Below are positions 1 to 6,982 of a stretch of 33,381 nt of DNA, piece by piece (within the stretch, counting starts at the first letter, position 1; every line of letters starts with the position of its first letter). This stretch comes from SVQP01 sp045606685 (GTDB lineage Bacteria; Bacillota; Clostridia; Oscillospirales; CAG-272). The stretch spans positions 1 to 33,381 of the forward strand of contig JAZUSJ010000215.1 in assembly GCA_045606685.1 (NCBI GenBank), given 5' to 3'. The notes below the pieces were generated by a model that saw only the letters and a program-made list of their open reading frames with translations, had not been told where the DNA came from and did no database searches. A program made the position numbers and the translations under genes.

Positions 1-216
1 CTCAGCGAACAAAGCAGAAATACTGTTAATGGGAAGTCCGGCTTCACGTAGAAAACAGATAATGTGCATACGCTTCAAGTCGTCCTCTGTATAGAGCCTG
101 CGACCACCCTCAGAAAGCTCGCTCGGCACGAGAATGCCTCGGTCATCGTAATATTGAACCGTTCTCACCGATACGCCACAGAGCTTTGCTATTTCTGGCG
201 TAGTGTATTTTGACAT
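1..216 (-). CDS. MerR family transcriptional regulator (N-terminal part, runs off the left edge)
   Basis: The reverse strand from 216 encodes 72 residues beginning MSKYTTPEIAKLCGVS. It continues through VRTVQYYDDRGIL to GGRRLYTEDDLKRM, which is the canonical MerR winged-helix DNA-binding domain (helix-turn-helix near residues 5-25, wing near 35-50). The start is fixed by a GGAGGTGATA ribosome binding site just upstream. The effector-binding C-terminus lies outside the window, so the inducer cannot be inferred. Its own promoter carries a MerR-type operator, which suggests autoregulation. The family assignment is secure from the sequence. Confidence 0.9.
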   Translation of the reverse strand, partial: MSKYTTPEIAKLCGVSVRTVQYYDDRGILVPSELSEGGRRLYTEDDLKRMHIICFLREAGLPINSISALFAE

Positions 217-239
217 AGCTTATCACCTCCTTGATCCCC

Positions 240-270
240 ATTATACAACATTACGCAGCGTAACAAGCAA
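240..270 (-). promoter_or_regulatory. MerR-type promoter with 19-bp spacer and palindromic operator
   Basis: On the minus strand TTGCTT (265-270) and TATAAT (240-245) are separated by 19 bp. The spacer contains the perfect 6-1-6 palindrome TTACGCTGCGTAA (251-263). An over-long spacer holding a dyad is the hallmark of promoters activated by MerR-type DNA distortion. It lies directly upstream of the merR-like gene. Confidence 0.7.
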
Positions 271-390
271 TACCTCACGCAAGGGGATTTTTTGAAAAAT
301 TCTCGACTATTAGTTGTGTTTTCGTGTTTCTCAGTATTTTTAGTATATTATATCACAATTTTATGAACTGCTCAAGAATATAGATAAAAT

Positions 391-414
391 CCCTCGCTCC
401 TTTCGGAACGAGGG
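391..414 (-). terminator. Intrinsic terminator of citrate synthase
   Basis: Hairpin CCCTCGTTCC / GGAGCGAGGG on the minus strand, 7 nt after the citrate synthase stop and followed by ATTTTAT. It is nearly identical to the terminators at 1856-1880 and 2623-2647. Confidence 0.8.
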
Positions 415-420
415 CTGTTC

Positions 421-1776
421 TTATCTATCCTTCAAGGATACATATACTGTTTCTTCTTTTACGTTTATGTAAGCAGGACGTATGATCTTACCCGCGTTCT
501 GTATTTCTTCCATACGGTGTGCGCTCCAGCCTGCGATTCGTGCAATGGCGAAAATTGGCGTAAAAAGCTCATAAGGCAGTCCGAGCATTTTATAGACCAT
601 ACCCGAATAGAAGTCCACATTCGCGCTGACACCCTTATACATCTTGCGCTTCTCGGCAATGATCTCGGGAGCCATTTTTTCAACCATTTGGTAAAGCTCA
701 AATTCCTCGTGAAATCCTTTCTCTATCGAAAGCTGCTCCGCATAGTACCGCAGAATGTCCGCTCTCGGATCGGAAAGTGAGTAAACGGCGTGTCCCATGC
801 CGTAAATGAGTCCTGCCTTGTCAAAAGCTTGTTTGTCAAGAAGTCTGACGAGATAATCCTTCACCGCATCCTTGTCTTTTGTATCAATGTTCGCTTTCAT
901 ATCATCGAACATCTGCATCACCTTGATGTTTGCACCGCCGTGGCGTGGGCCTTTCAGTGAGCCAAGCGCGGCGGAAATTGCAGAGTAGGTGTCTGTTCCG
1001 GACGACGTTACTACGTGCGTTGTAAAGGTTGAATTGTTACCGCCTCCGTGTTCCGCGTGTAATACAAGCGCAAGGTCAAGCAGTTCTGCTTCAAGCGGCG
1101 TATACTGCCCGTCCTCACGGAGTATATAAAGGAGATTTTCCGCAGTGTTCAGTTCCTTTTTCGGATAATGGATGAACAAGCTCTGCCCGTTGTGATAATG
1201 CTGGAAGGACTGATATCCGTAAACTGCAAGAAGCGGAAATTCCGCTATGAGCTGCAAGCATTGGCGCAGAATATTTGCGGTGGAGATATCGTCAGGGTTC
1301 TCATCGTAGGCATAGAGTGCCAACACACTTCTTGACAGAATATTCATCATATCCTTGCCGGGGGCTTTCAGGATCATATCACGAACAAAGGATGGCGGCA
1401 AGGAGCGATAGAGCGAAAGCTGCGCACAAAACGCATCAAGCTCGTCTTTGGTCGGAAGCTTTGAGAAAAGGAGCAAATATACCGTTTCCTCAAATCCCGG
1501 ACGTTTATCAGTAACAAAGCCTTTTACGAGACTTCGCACATTCACGCCTCGGTAATAAAGCTGCCCTGCGCACGGAATGGCATTCCCTTGTGCATCGATC
1601 TCCTTTGCCTTGATGTACGATACCTCGGTAAGCCCGGCAACAACGCCGTTGCCGTTGATATCACGCAGACCACGCTTTACGTCGTGCTGTGCGTACATAT
1701 CGGGGACGATGTGATTGCTTGTATCCGAAAGAGCAGCAAGCTCCTTGATATACGGTGTGATTTCTGAATAATTCAT
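421..1776 (-). CDS. gltA: Citrate synthase
   Basis: Condenses acetyl-CoA and oxaloacetate to citrate, feeding 2-oxoglutarate and glutamate synthesis; cytosolic. The 451-residue protein carries the expected catalytic segments: HAEHGGGN with the first active-site His, GMGHAVY with the second His and SANVDFYSG with the catalytic Asp, plus the CoA/substrate region GSLKGPRHGG. The size suits the longer citrate synthases common in Clostridia. The start ATG has an AGGAGGACTCT ribosome binding site. It appears monocistronic, with its own promoter and terminator, and no aconitase or isocitrate dehydrogenase lies beside it. A 2-methylcitrate synthase role cannot be excluded from sequence alone, but no prp catabolic genes are near. 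Confidence 0.93.
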   Translation of the reverse strand: MNYSEITPYIKELAALSDTSNHIVPDMYAQHDVKRGLRDINGNGVVAGLTEVSYIKAKEIDAQGNAIPCAGQLYYRGVNVRSLVKGFVTDKRPGFEETVYLLLFSKLPTKDELDAFCAQLSLYRSLPPSFVRDMILKAPGKDMMNILSRSVLALYAYDENPDDISTANILRQCLQLIAEFPLLAVYGYQSFQHYHNGQSLFIHYPKKELNTAENLLYILREDGQYTPLEAELLDLALVLHAEHGGGNNSTFTTHVVTSSGTDTYSAISAALGSLKGPRHGGANIKVMQMFDDMKANIDTKDKDAVKDYLVRLLDKQAFDKAGLIYGMGHAVYSLSDPRADILRYYAEQLSIEKGFHEEFELYQMVEKMAPEIIAEKRKMYKGVSANVDFYSGMVYKMLGLPYELFTPIFAIARIAGWSAHRMEEIQNAGKIIRPAYINVKEETVYVSLKDR

Positions 1777-1808
1777 AGAGTCCTCCTTTCGTTTTTTTAA
1801 TAATTTCC

Positions 1809-1837
1809 ATTATACCATATTTTTGTGAATAATTCAA
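1809..1837 (-). promoter_or_regulatory. Promoter of citrate synthase
   Basis: TTGAAT (1832-1837), 17 bp spacer, TATAAT (1809-1814) on the minus strand. A TGG immediately before TATAAT gives an extended -10. Confidence 0.7.
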
Positions 1838-1855
1838 TCACTTAAGTGCAAAAAA

Positions 1856-1880
1856 CCCTCGCTCCATTTCGGAACGAGGG
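1856..1880 (-). terminator. Intrinsic terminator of the first XRE regulator
   Basis: Hairpin CCCTCGTTCC ... GGAGCGAGGG followed by TTTTTTGC on the minus strand, 8 nt after the stop. Same hairpin as at 391-414. Confidence 0.85.
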
Positions 1881-1888
1881 CATAACTT

Positions 1889-2515
1889 TTAGAACAGACC
1901 TTTATTATATTTGAACTGTGCGTATAAGATAAAAGCTAATCCAATCAAAACGCCTGCGCCTATCACCAATCCACTTGCCGCTATGTTTCCTAATGCTTGT
2001 ATAACTGCGCCTGCGATTATGGCAACACCGACGATAAGCGTTCCAAGACCGACGAACATACAATACGCCTTTTGGTTCTCCTTTGTGACCTTACGGCGAT
2101 TGTACCAATGGATCGTGCCGATATTTCCGCACATATTGAAGATACCGAGCAGTACCAAAATAACACCTAATCCCAACTGAACCAAGCTCTCTCGCAACGG
2201 TTCAATGAAGATGAACCCCAATATAAACAGACCGATAGCGCAACCTGCCGCAAAGCCGATGATGACCTTTTTCTGTTGGTCGATGGTTTTGTTCTTTGAC
2301 ACAAGGATTTCTTCATTGCTCTTGTTTGGTATCAACTCGTCGATTGTGATGCCGAAATAGTCGGCTAACAGTTTAAGCGACTCGTCACTTGGCAACCCCA
2401 AGCCGTTCTCCCATTTAGCAACGGCAGATCTCGAGATATGTATATCTGCTGCGAGCTTTGCTTGTGATATACCTTTTTCGCTACGCAGTTCTTTTAATTT
2501 TTCGGAAAACTCCAT
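1889..2515 (-). CDS. XRE-family regulator with C-terminal membrane domain
   Basis: Residues 1-65 form a Cro/CI-type helix-turn-helix (MEFSEKLKELRSEKGISQAK, SRSAVAKWENG). The remainder has several hydrophobic segments (VIIGFAAGCAIGLFILGFIF, LGLGVILVLLGIF, LGTLIVGVAIIAGAVI and a final one), so the protein is probably a membrane-anchored DNA-binding protein of about 208 residues. ATG at 2515 is chosen over an upstream candidate at 2542 because GGAGGTG lies 5 nt before it. Such proteins are common in Clostridia and usually lack a known ligand. It lies between two other regulators or metabolic genes, each with its own terminator, so it is likely transcribed alone. Confidence 0.85.
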   Translation of the reverse strand: MEFSEKLKELRSEKGISQAKLAADIHISRSAVAKWENGLGLPSDESLKLLADYFGITIDELIPNKSNEEILVSKNKTIDQQKKVIIGFAAGCAIGLFILGFIFIEPLRESLVQLGLGVILVLLGIFNMCGNIGTIHWYNRRKVTKENQKAYCMFVGLGTLIVGVAIIAGAVIQALGNIAASGLVIGAGVLIGLAFILYAQFKYNKGLF

Positions 2516-2622
2516 AGAAACACCTCCGTTCTTTCTGAACATATTTTATCATATTTTCGGTTAAAATTCCACCCTTTGGAGTGTTACTCTGATGGGTTAC
2601 GCTGTTACTTTTGCAAAAAACG

Positions 2623-2647
2623 CCCTCGCTCCCGGTCAGAACGAGGG
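2623..2647 (-). terminator. Intrinsic terminator of the second XRE regulator
   Basis: Hairpin CCCTCGTTCT ... GGGAGCGAGGG followed by CGTTTTTTG on the minus strand, 6 nt after the stop. Third copy of the same terminator type. Confidence 0.85.
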
Positions 2648-2653
2648 TTGTTA

Positions 2654-3967
2654 TTATGCTTTTTTATAATTTTTGTGGGCTTTCATCGTATAAACCATCG
2701 CCGAAATAACAAAATCAATCACAATAAATATATAAAGCACGGTTTCTATTGTAAAAAAAATATCTCGGGCATTGGCAACGGATTCACTGGTAACAACAGT
2801 TACGGGCATTTTATCATCTGCCGATAAAGTAAAATCAATTCGCCAATAGAGATCTGGATTATAATAATACGAGCATATTTCCTCACCATTTGAATTCTCT
2901 ATACTCGAAATTACATATTGATGGTTAATCGCATTATGTGAGTGGTCAGGAGCTCCTGGATAAACTTCAACAATCTCGCCGTTTACGTTTGCGTAGCCGT
3001 AGGTTTCGTTAAACCATCTGTTATAATCGCTTTCCATAAACTCTTTAAAATCCGCACAGTTATCAAAGGTGCGTTCTTTTAAGAAGGTTTGCCAACCGAT
3101 GATGTTCCAAACTCCTATACAAACGCCTAAAGCAAGTGCAACAGTTACAGCACTGCGGATAGTTTTTGTAAGTAGCTTATGATTCTTCGTTATAAGGCTT
3201 TGTTGCTTTTCAGTCAGCGAAATCAAATTCCGTTCGCACAGCACCTTGCGTACAAAGAGTGTATATACAATATAACACAACACAAACGCGATAGCCGCTG
3301 CCAACAATCCGTAACCGAGCCAATGTTCAAATACCAAGCCGTAGTTTGCTCCGTCTATCATTGTTACAAGCGGTAAGCAGAATGCAAGCAGGAGCAGGTT
3401 TACGGCGGTGATTGCGGTGGCTGTTTTGATTACACCCGTATTAGCCTCTTGTATTCTTTCAGTATAGGAATCATCGTCCTCATCGGGTGTGATACGCGCG
3501 TTGATGGCAAAGCAAATCTGGCATATTTCGCTTGCCACGCAAAAAGCAGCGGAAAGGCAAAAAGCAATCAGACCTTTTGAAAATCCGAAGTTGGCAATGA
3601 TTGCGGCAATAAAGCCGAAAATGGTAATGCCGACAGAGATCAGCGTTAAGTTTTTGTATTTGCGGCTGTTTCGATCGAGCATGAGCCTGAACTGCTTATC
3701 GCTTTTTGCTTTCTGCTTACTCGCCACATCTTCCGTTGCTGCTTCTCGGTCGGGGTTGTTTCGTTCTCCGCGCAGAAGCTCGTCGGTAGTGATACCGAAG
3801 ATCTCCGCGATCGAAGGTATCAAGGAAAGCTCAGGCGTACACTCATCGCACTCCCATCGGCTCACCGTTTTATCCGAAACATAGAGCTTTTCGCCAAGCT
3901 CCTTTTGTGTCATACCGTTTGCCTTACGCAGAGCCGCTATGAATTTGCCTATCGTTTTCTTTTCCAT
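2654..3967 (-). CDS. XRE-family regulator with large membrane/extracytoplasmic C-terminus
   Basis: A 437-residue protein. Residues 1-68 are a helix-turn-helix (MTQKELGEKLYVSDKTVSRW, SIAEIFGITTDELL). A linker follows, then hydrophobic stretches around 105-165, 185-245 and 270-295, a soluble segment (about 300-400, including the repeated YYYNPDLYWRIDF-like aromatic stretch) and a last helix near the C-terminus (IETVLYIFIVIDFVISAMVY). It is probably a membrane-bound transcription factor that senses something at or outside the membrane; the signal is unknown. The start has AGGAGATATACC before ATG. The promoter region is framed by long inverted repeats. Confidence 0.82.
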   Translation of the reverse strand: MEKKTIGKFIAALRKANGMTQKELGEKLYVSDKTVSRWECDECTPELSLIPSIAEIFGITTDELLRGERNNPDREAATEDVASKQKAKSDKQFRLMLDRNSRKYKNLTLISVGITIFGFIAAIIANFGFSKGLIAFCLSAAFCVASEICQICFAINARITPDEDDDSYTERIQEANTGVIKTATAITAVNLLLLAFCLPLVTMIDGANYGLVFEHWLGYGLLAAAIAFVLCYIVYTLFVRKVLCERNLISLTEKQQSLITKNHKLLTKTIRSAVTVALALGVCIGVWNIIGWQTFLKERTFDNCADFKEFMESDYNRWFNETYGYANVNGEIVEVYPGAPDHSHNAINHQYVISSIENSNGEEICSYYYNPDLYWRIDFTLSADDKMPVTVVTSESVANARDIFFTIETVLYIFIVIDFVISAMVYTMKAHKNYKKA

Positions 3968-3977
3968 GGTATATCTC

Positions 3978-4066
3978 CTCGCATTTCGGGTTTTGTTGCC
4001 GTTATTCTATCATTCCGTCAGAAGGAATACAACCCCGAAGCCAAGGAATTACTCCCGAAATGCGAG
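3978..4066 (-). promoter_or_regulatory. Promoter flanked by 13-bp inverted repeats
   Basis: TTGTAT (4027-4032), 17 bp spacer, TAGAAT (4004-4009) on the minus strand. CTCGCATTTCGGG (3978-3990) and its perfect reverse complement CCCGAAATGCGAG (4054-4066) bracket the promoter. A smaller dyad ATTCC/GGAAT (4012-4028) lies between -10 and -35. The arrangement suggests operators for the adjacent XRE protein. Confidence 0.55.
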
Positions 4067-4087
4067 AATATGACTGTTTCTATACTC

Positions 4088-4204
4088 TTACTTACCGTTT
4101 ATGTAATACGGAGCAATAATTTCTCCCGTGTATTTATGTACCCATCTTGTTGTATAGGCAGAATAGTGATCGACATAGTATTTTTGAATGACGATCACGT
4201 AAAA
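4088..4204 (-). pseudogene. Out-of-frame C-terminal remnant of the upstream lipoprotein
   Basis: Shifting frame by one base at the TTTT run (4201-4204) turns the end of the lipoprotein ORF into 38 further codons, beginning FYVIVIQKYY and ending TGEIIAPYYINGK, then TAA at 4088-4090. This segment aligns with the C-terminal remnant of the paralogue at 5680-5868 (YVVLMRRFVLDHWS ... KNTGEAIIPYVFDGKG). The original gene therefore probably ran to 4088 (about 393 residues) before losing one T of a five-T run. A sequencing or assembly error would look the same. Confidence 0.75.
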
Positions 4205-5268
4205 TGATCGGGAGCGGTTGCATCTGCATCGTGTTCAACAAGATATTCATTTGCTTCATTTTCAAAATCGATATATTCACAATCTTTTTTTGCAATCTCT
4301 ATTGCTTGTTCGACAGAAATGCACGCGCTACCCCAATCACAGGCGGACGCAACAATTTCGCCCGTCGATGCATTCACCAGGATCTGATCGTGTTCGCGGA
4401 CCGTATGCGGAGGCATACATTCATATCCCTCCAAGCCTCCGCCCGAGTTCCATTCCACCAGAAAAGCAAAGCGATAAGCATTCGTTTCGGAGTTTGGCGT
4501 GTCGATCATCGCGATTCTTACAGTCCAAGTCGTTCCCGCTGAGCATTCTGCGCAACCGTCCTGATCATTCCAATACGCATTTGCCAGATCCCATGCCTGC
4601 TGCGCGGAGATGGGATAGGAGCATGCAAGCTCAAATTGAGAAAATTTCACGCTTGGTCTGTGTACGTTCTGATCGTGTTGATAATCGTAGTATTCGTTTC
4701 CCGTAACAGCCTTTCCCTCTACGAAATATTCGTATTCGGTGGGATTTGCGGACACTTCAAGGCTGTAGATGGGTATTACGTTCAGCGTTTGTGCGTCAAA
4801 GACGATCCGGCTCAGTCCGCACGCGCGCCCCGACGATTCAACAAAATCATACCAATAAAAGGTTCCGTCGGTATTAAGCCTGTAATAATCATGGGCGTCC
4901 AAGCGGTAGCTGTACACCCGACCGCTATCGTATCGCAAAATGATATGCTCTTGATCGGGCGATTGAATCACGAATTCGTTGATGCCGTCCCGATCGATAT
5001 CCACTACCGCTTTTTTGAGTAATTTGCACGAGCCTAACTCCGAGTCGTTATTTGACAGACCTTTCAATTTCACCTCACCCAAGCGCTCGTCAAAAACGCT
5101 GATCTCCTCTTTGATCGCCGCCTCGTACATCTGCATAGCGGCATTGTTTGCGGAAGAGTCAGCTTCGGTTGTCGAAGTGGTTTCTTGCGCATTTTGACCG
5201 TTGGTATGACAGGAAATCAGCGACAGCATCATGATCAGACAAAGTAAAAAGGCAAAATGTTTTTTCAT
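4195..5268 (-). CDS. Secreted lipoprotein A (C-terminus lost to a frameshift)
   Basis: A signal peptide ends in a lipobox (LLCLIMMLSLISC), so the product is exported and lipid-anchored. The mature part holds a DIDRDGINEFVI segment, like the acidic Ca-binding loops of VCBS/FG-GAP-type repeats. It then has two PepSY-like stretches (ISAQQAWDLANAYW and ISVEQAIEIAKKD). ATG at 5268 is preferred over 5283 because GGAGACC precedes it at the right distance. The gene at 5869-6564 is a paralogue. The frame ends in ...APDHFT then TGA, but an out-of-frame continuation follows. Function is unknown. Confidence 0.75.
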   Translation of the reverse strand: MKKHFAFLLCLIMMLSLISCHTNGQNAQETTSTTEADSSANNAAMQMYEAAIKEEISVFDERLGEVKLKGLSNNDSELGSCKLLKKAVVDIDRDGINEFVIQSPDQEHIILRYDSGRVYSYRLDAHDYYRLNTDGTFYWYDFVESSGRACGLSRIVFDAQTLNVIPIYSLEVSANPTEYEYFVEGKAVTGNEYYDYQHDQNVHRPSVKFSQFELACSYPISAQQAWDLANAYWNDQDGCAECSAGTTWTVRIAMIDTPNSETNAYRFAFLVEWNSGGGLEGYECMPPHTVREHDQILVNASTGEIVASACDWGSACISVEQAIEIAKKDCEYIDFENEANEYLVEHDADATAPDHFT

Positions 5269-5300
5269 CAAAGGTCTCCCCATTTCTGTTTTACAATGCT

Positions 5301-5329
5301 ACTATATCACATCGAAAAAGCGATGTCAA
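5301..5329 (-). promoter_or_regulatory. Promoter of lipoprotein A
   Basis: TTGACA (5324-5329), 17 bp spacer, TATAGT (5301-5306) on the minus strand. The spacer contains CATCG/CGATG. The same promoter with a TATAGTAGCATTG context recurs upstream of the paralogue. Confidence 0.75.
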
Positions 5330-5407
5330 TAAGGTGGGGAAAAGATTTGATAAAAGGTGTTTTTTACGTTCAAAGTGGCGTGTGGGTGGGATTGGAATGA
5401 TATGGGT

Positions 5408-5654
5408 GGGTAAGAGGACTTGATTCTCGGCGCGACGACGCAAAAGCCGCGTCCCCCCCCGGTCTTTTGCTACGCCCCTCGGTCAGGCGGCGTTCTGACA
5501 GCCATTTAGGCTGTCATTCATTGCGCCGCCCCTTCAAGTCCTCTGCTATATACCCGTAACCAAAACAAAAGGGATGATCTGTCGATCATCCCTTTTGTTT
5601 TGGTGCGGGTAAGAGGACTTGAACCTCCACGAAGTTGCCCCCACTAGAACCTGA
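5408..5654 (-). repeat. 247-bp direct repeat, copy 1 (tRNA-Leu-associated)
   Basis: Near-identical to 6735-6982; most differences sit in one patch (GCGT followed by eight C here, by TTTTGATGC there). Inside are a GGCGGCG...CGCCGCC stem enclosing TGACAGCC/GGCTGTCA, a GGGTA-GAGGACTTGA sequence with a diverged inverted copy, a 20-bp perfect hairpin (5559-5604) and a tRNA-Leu 3' half. Copy 2 is joined to the complete tRNA-Leu(CAG). Confidence 0.9.
5601..5654 (-). pseudogene. tRNA-Leu(CAG) 3'-half fragment
   Basis: Fifty-four bases identical to the 3' part of the intact tRNA-Leu(CAG) at 6929-7015, including the encoded CCA, T-arm, variable arm and half the anticodon loop. Identity stops just before the CAG anticodon, and unrelated sequence follows. 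It cannot form a tRNA. Confidence 0.9.
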
Positions 5655-5679
5655 TGGTAATGTCACCTCGGTGAAAGGT

Positions 5680-5868
5680 TTAACCCTTGCCGTCGAATAC
5701 ATATGGAATGATGGCTTCTCCTGTATTCTTATCGATCCATATCTCGTCGATCGTTGACCAATGATCTAAAACGAACCGTCGCATCAACACTACGTAAACA
5801 TGAGAAGGTGCCAAAGAATTGTCTCCCGGTACAATGATATTTCCTTTGTCTTCTTTATAAAAACTTGC
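5680..5868 (-). pseudogene. In-frame C-terminal continuation of lipoprotein B beyond a TAG
   Basis: Directly after the TAG at 5869-5871 the same frame stays open for 62 codons (ASFYKEDKGN ... APSHVYVVLMRRF ... GEAIIPYVFDGKG) to TAA at 5680-5682. It aligns with the out-of-frame tail of lipoprotein A at 4088-4204. The TAG falls where paralogue A has Trp (AYWNDQDG versus EY-stop-ASFYKEDKG), so a TGG to TAG change is the simplest explanation. Confidence 0.75.
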
Positions 5869-6564
5869 CTAATATTCTTGTGCAAGTAATACTGCACCAA
5901 CACGTGAAATCTTGTTTAACCACGATACTTCAAGTGGTGAAAATTCGATTCTTGTTTTAGGGTTGTCCTCGATATATTTCAAAATTTCTTCCTGTGTTAC
6001 CTGTTTGCCGTCAATATAATATTCAGCATTCGGCTCTCCATCATTAACAATGCGCCAAAGCTCTTTTGTCCTTAATTCTGCGCCGTCAAAAGCAAGTTGA
6101 TCTTCTCCGTATTCAAAGTTAACTCCGGTGTCATTCCAAGAATACGAACCGTCGGTATGCAAATTGTTTATTCCTCTAAATGTAAACGGATAAACGTAAA
6201 CGTATCCCTCGTAATAACGCAAAATCAAGGTGTCTCCGCAATCGATCACGAGTTCGTTTATCGAGTCACCGTCAATGTCTATATATATGTATCCTATACG
6301 TTCTAATTCACAAAGTGGAATCCGATTATAGGGAGTCTTACAATCCTTTAGATAGTTCCATTCTTCTATATCGGTTTCGCAAACTCTGATCTCATTTTTT
6401 AGAGCCGCCTCGTACATTTCCATAGCGATCTCGGCTCCTGAAATCTGTGTATTTTCGGTGCTGGGGATATCCTTTTCTGTATCTTTATTTTTGTCTGTCG
6501 TGTCACATGAAATCAGCGATAGTATCATCATCACGCAAAGCAAAAAAGCTATATATTTTTTCAT
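5869..6564 (-). CDS. Secreted lipoprotein B (truncated paralogue of A)
   Basis: MKKYIAFLLCVMMILSLISC is a lipoprotein signal peptide almost matching that of lipoprotein A. The mature part has the same layout: an EMYEAALKNEI helix, an acidic IDIDGDSINELVI loop of VCBS/FG-GAP type, a YYIDGKQVTQEE segment and then IEFSPLEVSW. The ORF stops at TAG after 231 residues, while homology to the family C-terminus continues in frame behind it; a full version would be about 295 residues. The start has AAGGAG 7 nt before ATG. Promoter and signal peptide look functional, so a shortened lipoprotein may still be made. Function is unknown. Confidence 0.75.
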   Translation of the reverse strand: MKKYIAFLLCVMMILSLISCDTTDKNKDTEKDIPSTENTQISGAEIAMEMYEAALKNEIRVCETDIEEWNYLKDCKTPYNRIPLCELERIGYIYIDIDGDSINELVIDCGDTLILRYYEGYVYVYPFTFRGINNLHTDGSYSWNDTGVNFEYGEDQLAFDGAELRTKELWRIVNDGEPNAEYYIDGKQVTQEEILKYIEDNPKTRIEFSPLEVSWLNKISRVGAVLLAQEY

Positions 6565-6596
6565 TAAAAGTCTCCTTGTTTTTATCTCTCAATGCT

Positions 6597-6625
6597 ACTA
6601 TACCATATCAAAAAAACGTTGTCAA
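6597..6625 (-). promoter_or_regulatory. Promoter of lipoprotein B
   Basis: TTGACA (6620-6625), 17 bp spacer, TATAGT (6597-6602) on the minus strand. It matches the promoter of paralogue A. Confidence 0.75.
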
Positions 6626-6692
6626 TAGGGTGGGGGAAAGTTTTTTCTAAGGGCACTTTTTGAGGTTAAAGTGGTGCGTAAGTGGAGAAAAC

Positions 6693-6724
6693 AAAAAAAA
6701 CGGTACACTTTTGCATACCGTTTT
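6693..6724 (-). terminator. Intrinsic terminator behind the tRNA-Leu end repeat
   Basis: AAAACGGTA (stem) ... TACCGTTTT followed by a run of T on the minus strand. It lies just downstream of the 22-bp tRNA 3'-end copy and upstream of the lipoprotein B promoter, so it isolates the tRNA unit. Confidence 0.75.
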
Positions 6725-6728
6725 CAGT

Positions 6729-6750
6729 TGGTGCGGGTAAGAGGACTTGA
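6729..6750 (-). repeat. 22-bp copy of the tRNA-Leu(CAG) 3' end (att-like)
   Basis: Identical to 6929-6950, i.e. CCA, discriminator, acceptor 3' strand and part of the T-arm, exactly 200 bp away in direct orientation. A degraded version occurs near 5403-5423. Short direct repeats of a tRNA 3' end are what site-specific integration into tRNA genes leaves behind. Confidence 0.8.
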
Positions 6751-6982
6751 TTCTCGGCGCGACGACGCAAAAGCCGCGTTTTTGATGCGGTCTTTTGCTA
6801 CGCGCCTCGGTCAGGCGGCGTTCTGACAGCCATTTAGGCTGTCATTCATTGCGCCGCCCCTTCAAGTCCTCCGCTATATACCCGTAACCAAAACAAAAGG
6901 GATGATCTGTCGATCATCCCTTTTGTTTTGGTGCGGGTAAGAGGACTTGAACCTCCACGAAGTTGCCCCCACTAGAACCTGA
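6735..6982 (-). repeat. 248-bp direct repeat, copy 2 (joined to intact tRNA-Leu)
   Basis: Second copy of the repeat at 5408-5654. The shared sequence ends inside the tRNA gene, at the anticodon loop. The flanking genes (lipoproteins A and B) are far more diverged than the repeats. Confidence 0.9.
6887..6928 (-). terminator. Hairpin terminator of the tRNA-Leu operon
   Basis: Directly after the encoded CCA: AAAAGGGATGAT / ATCATCCCTTTT stem with a 6-nt loop, continuing TGTTTTGG on the minus strand. The full inverted repeat (6887-6932) is 20 bp and perfect. It is duplicated at 5559-5604. Confidence 0.7.

Noticed and set aside
5601..5654. Additional functional tRNA-Leu
   Set aside because: Only the 3' half is present; D-arm, 5' acceptor strand and anticodon are missing.
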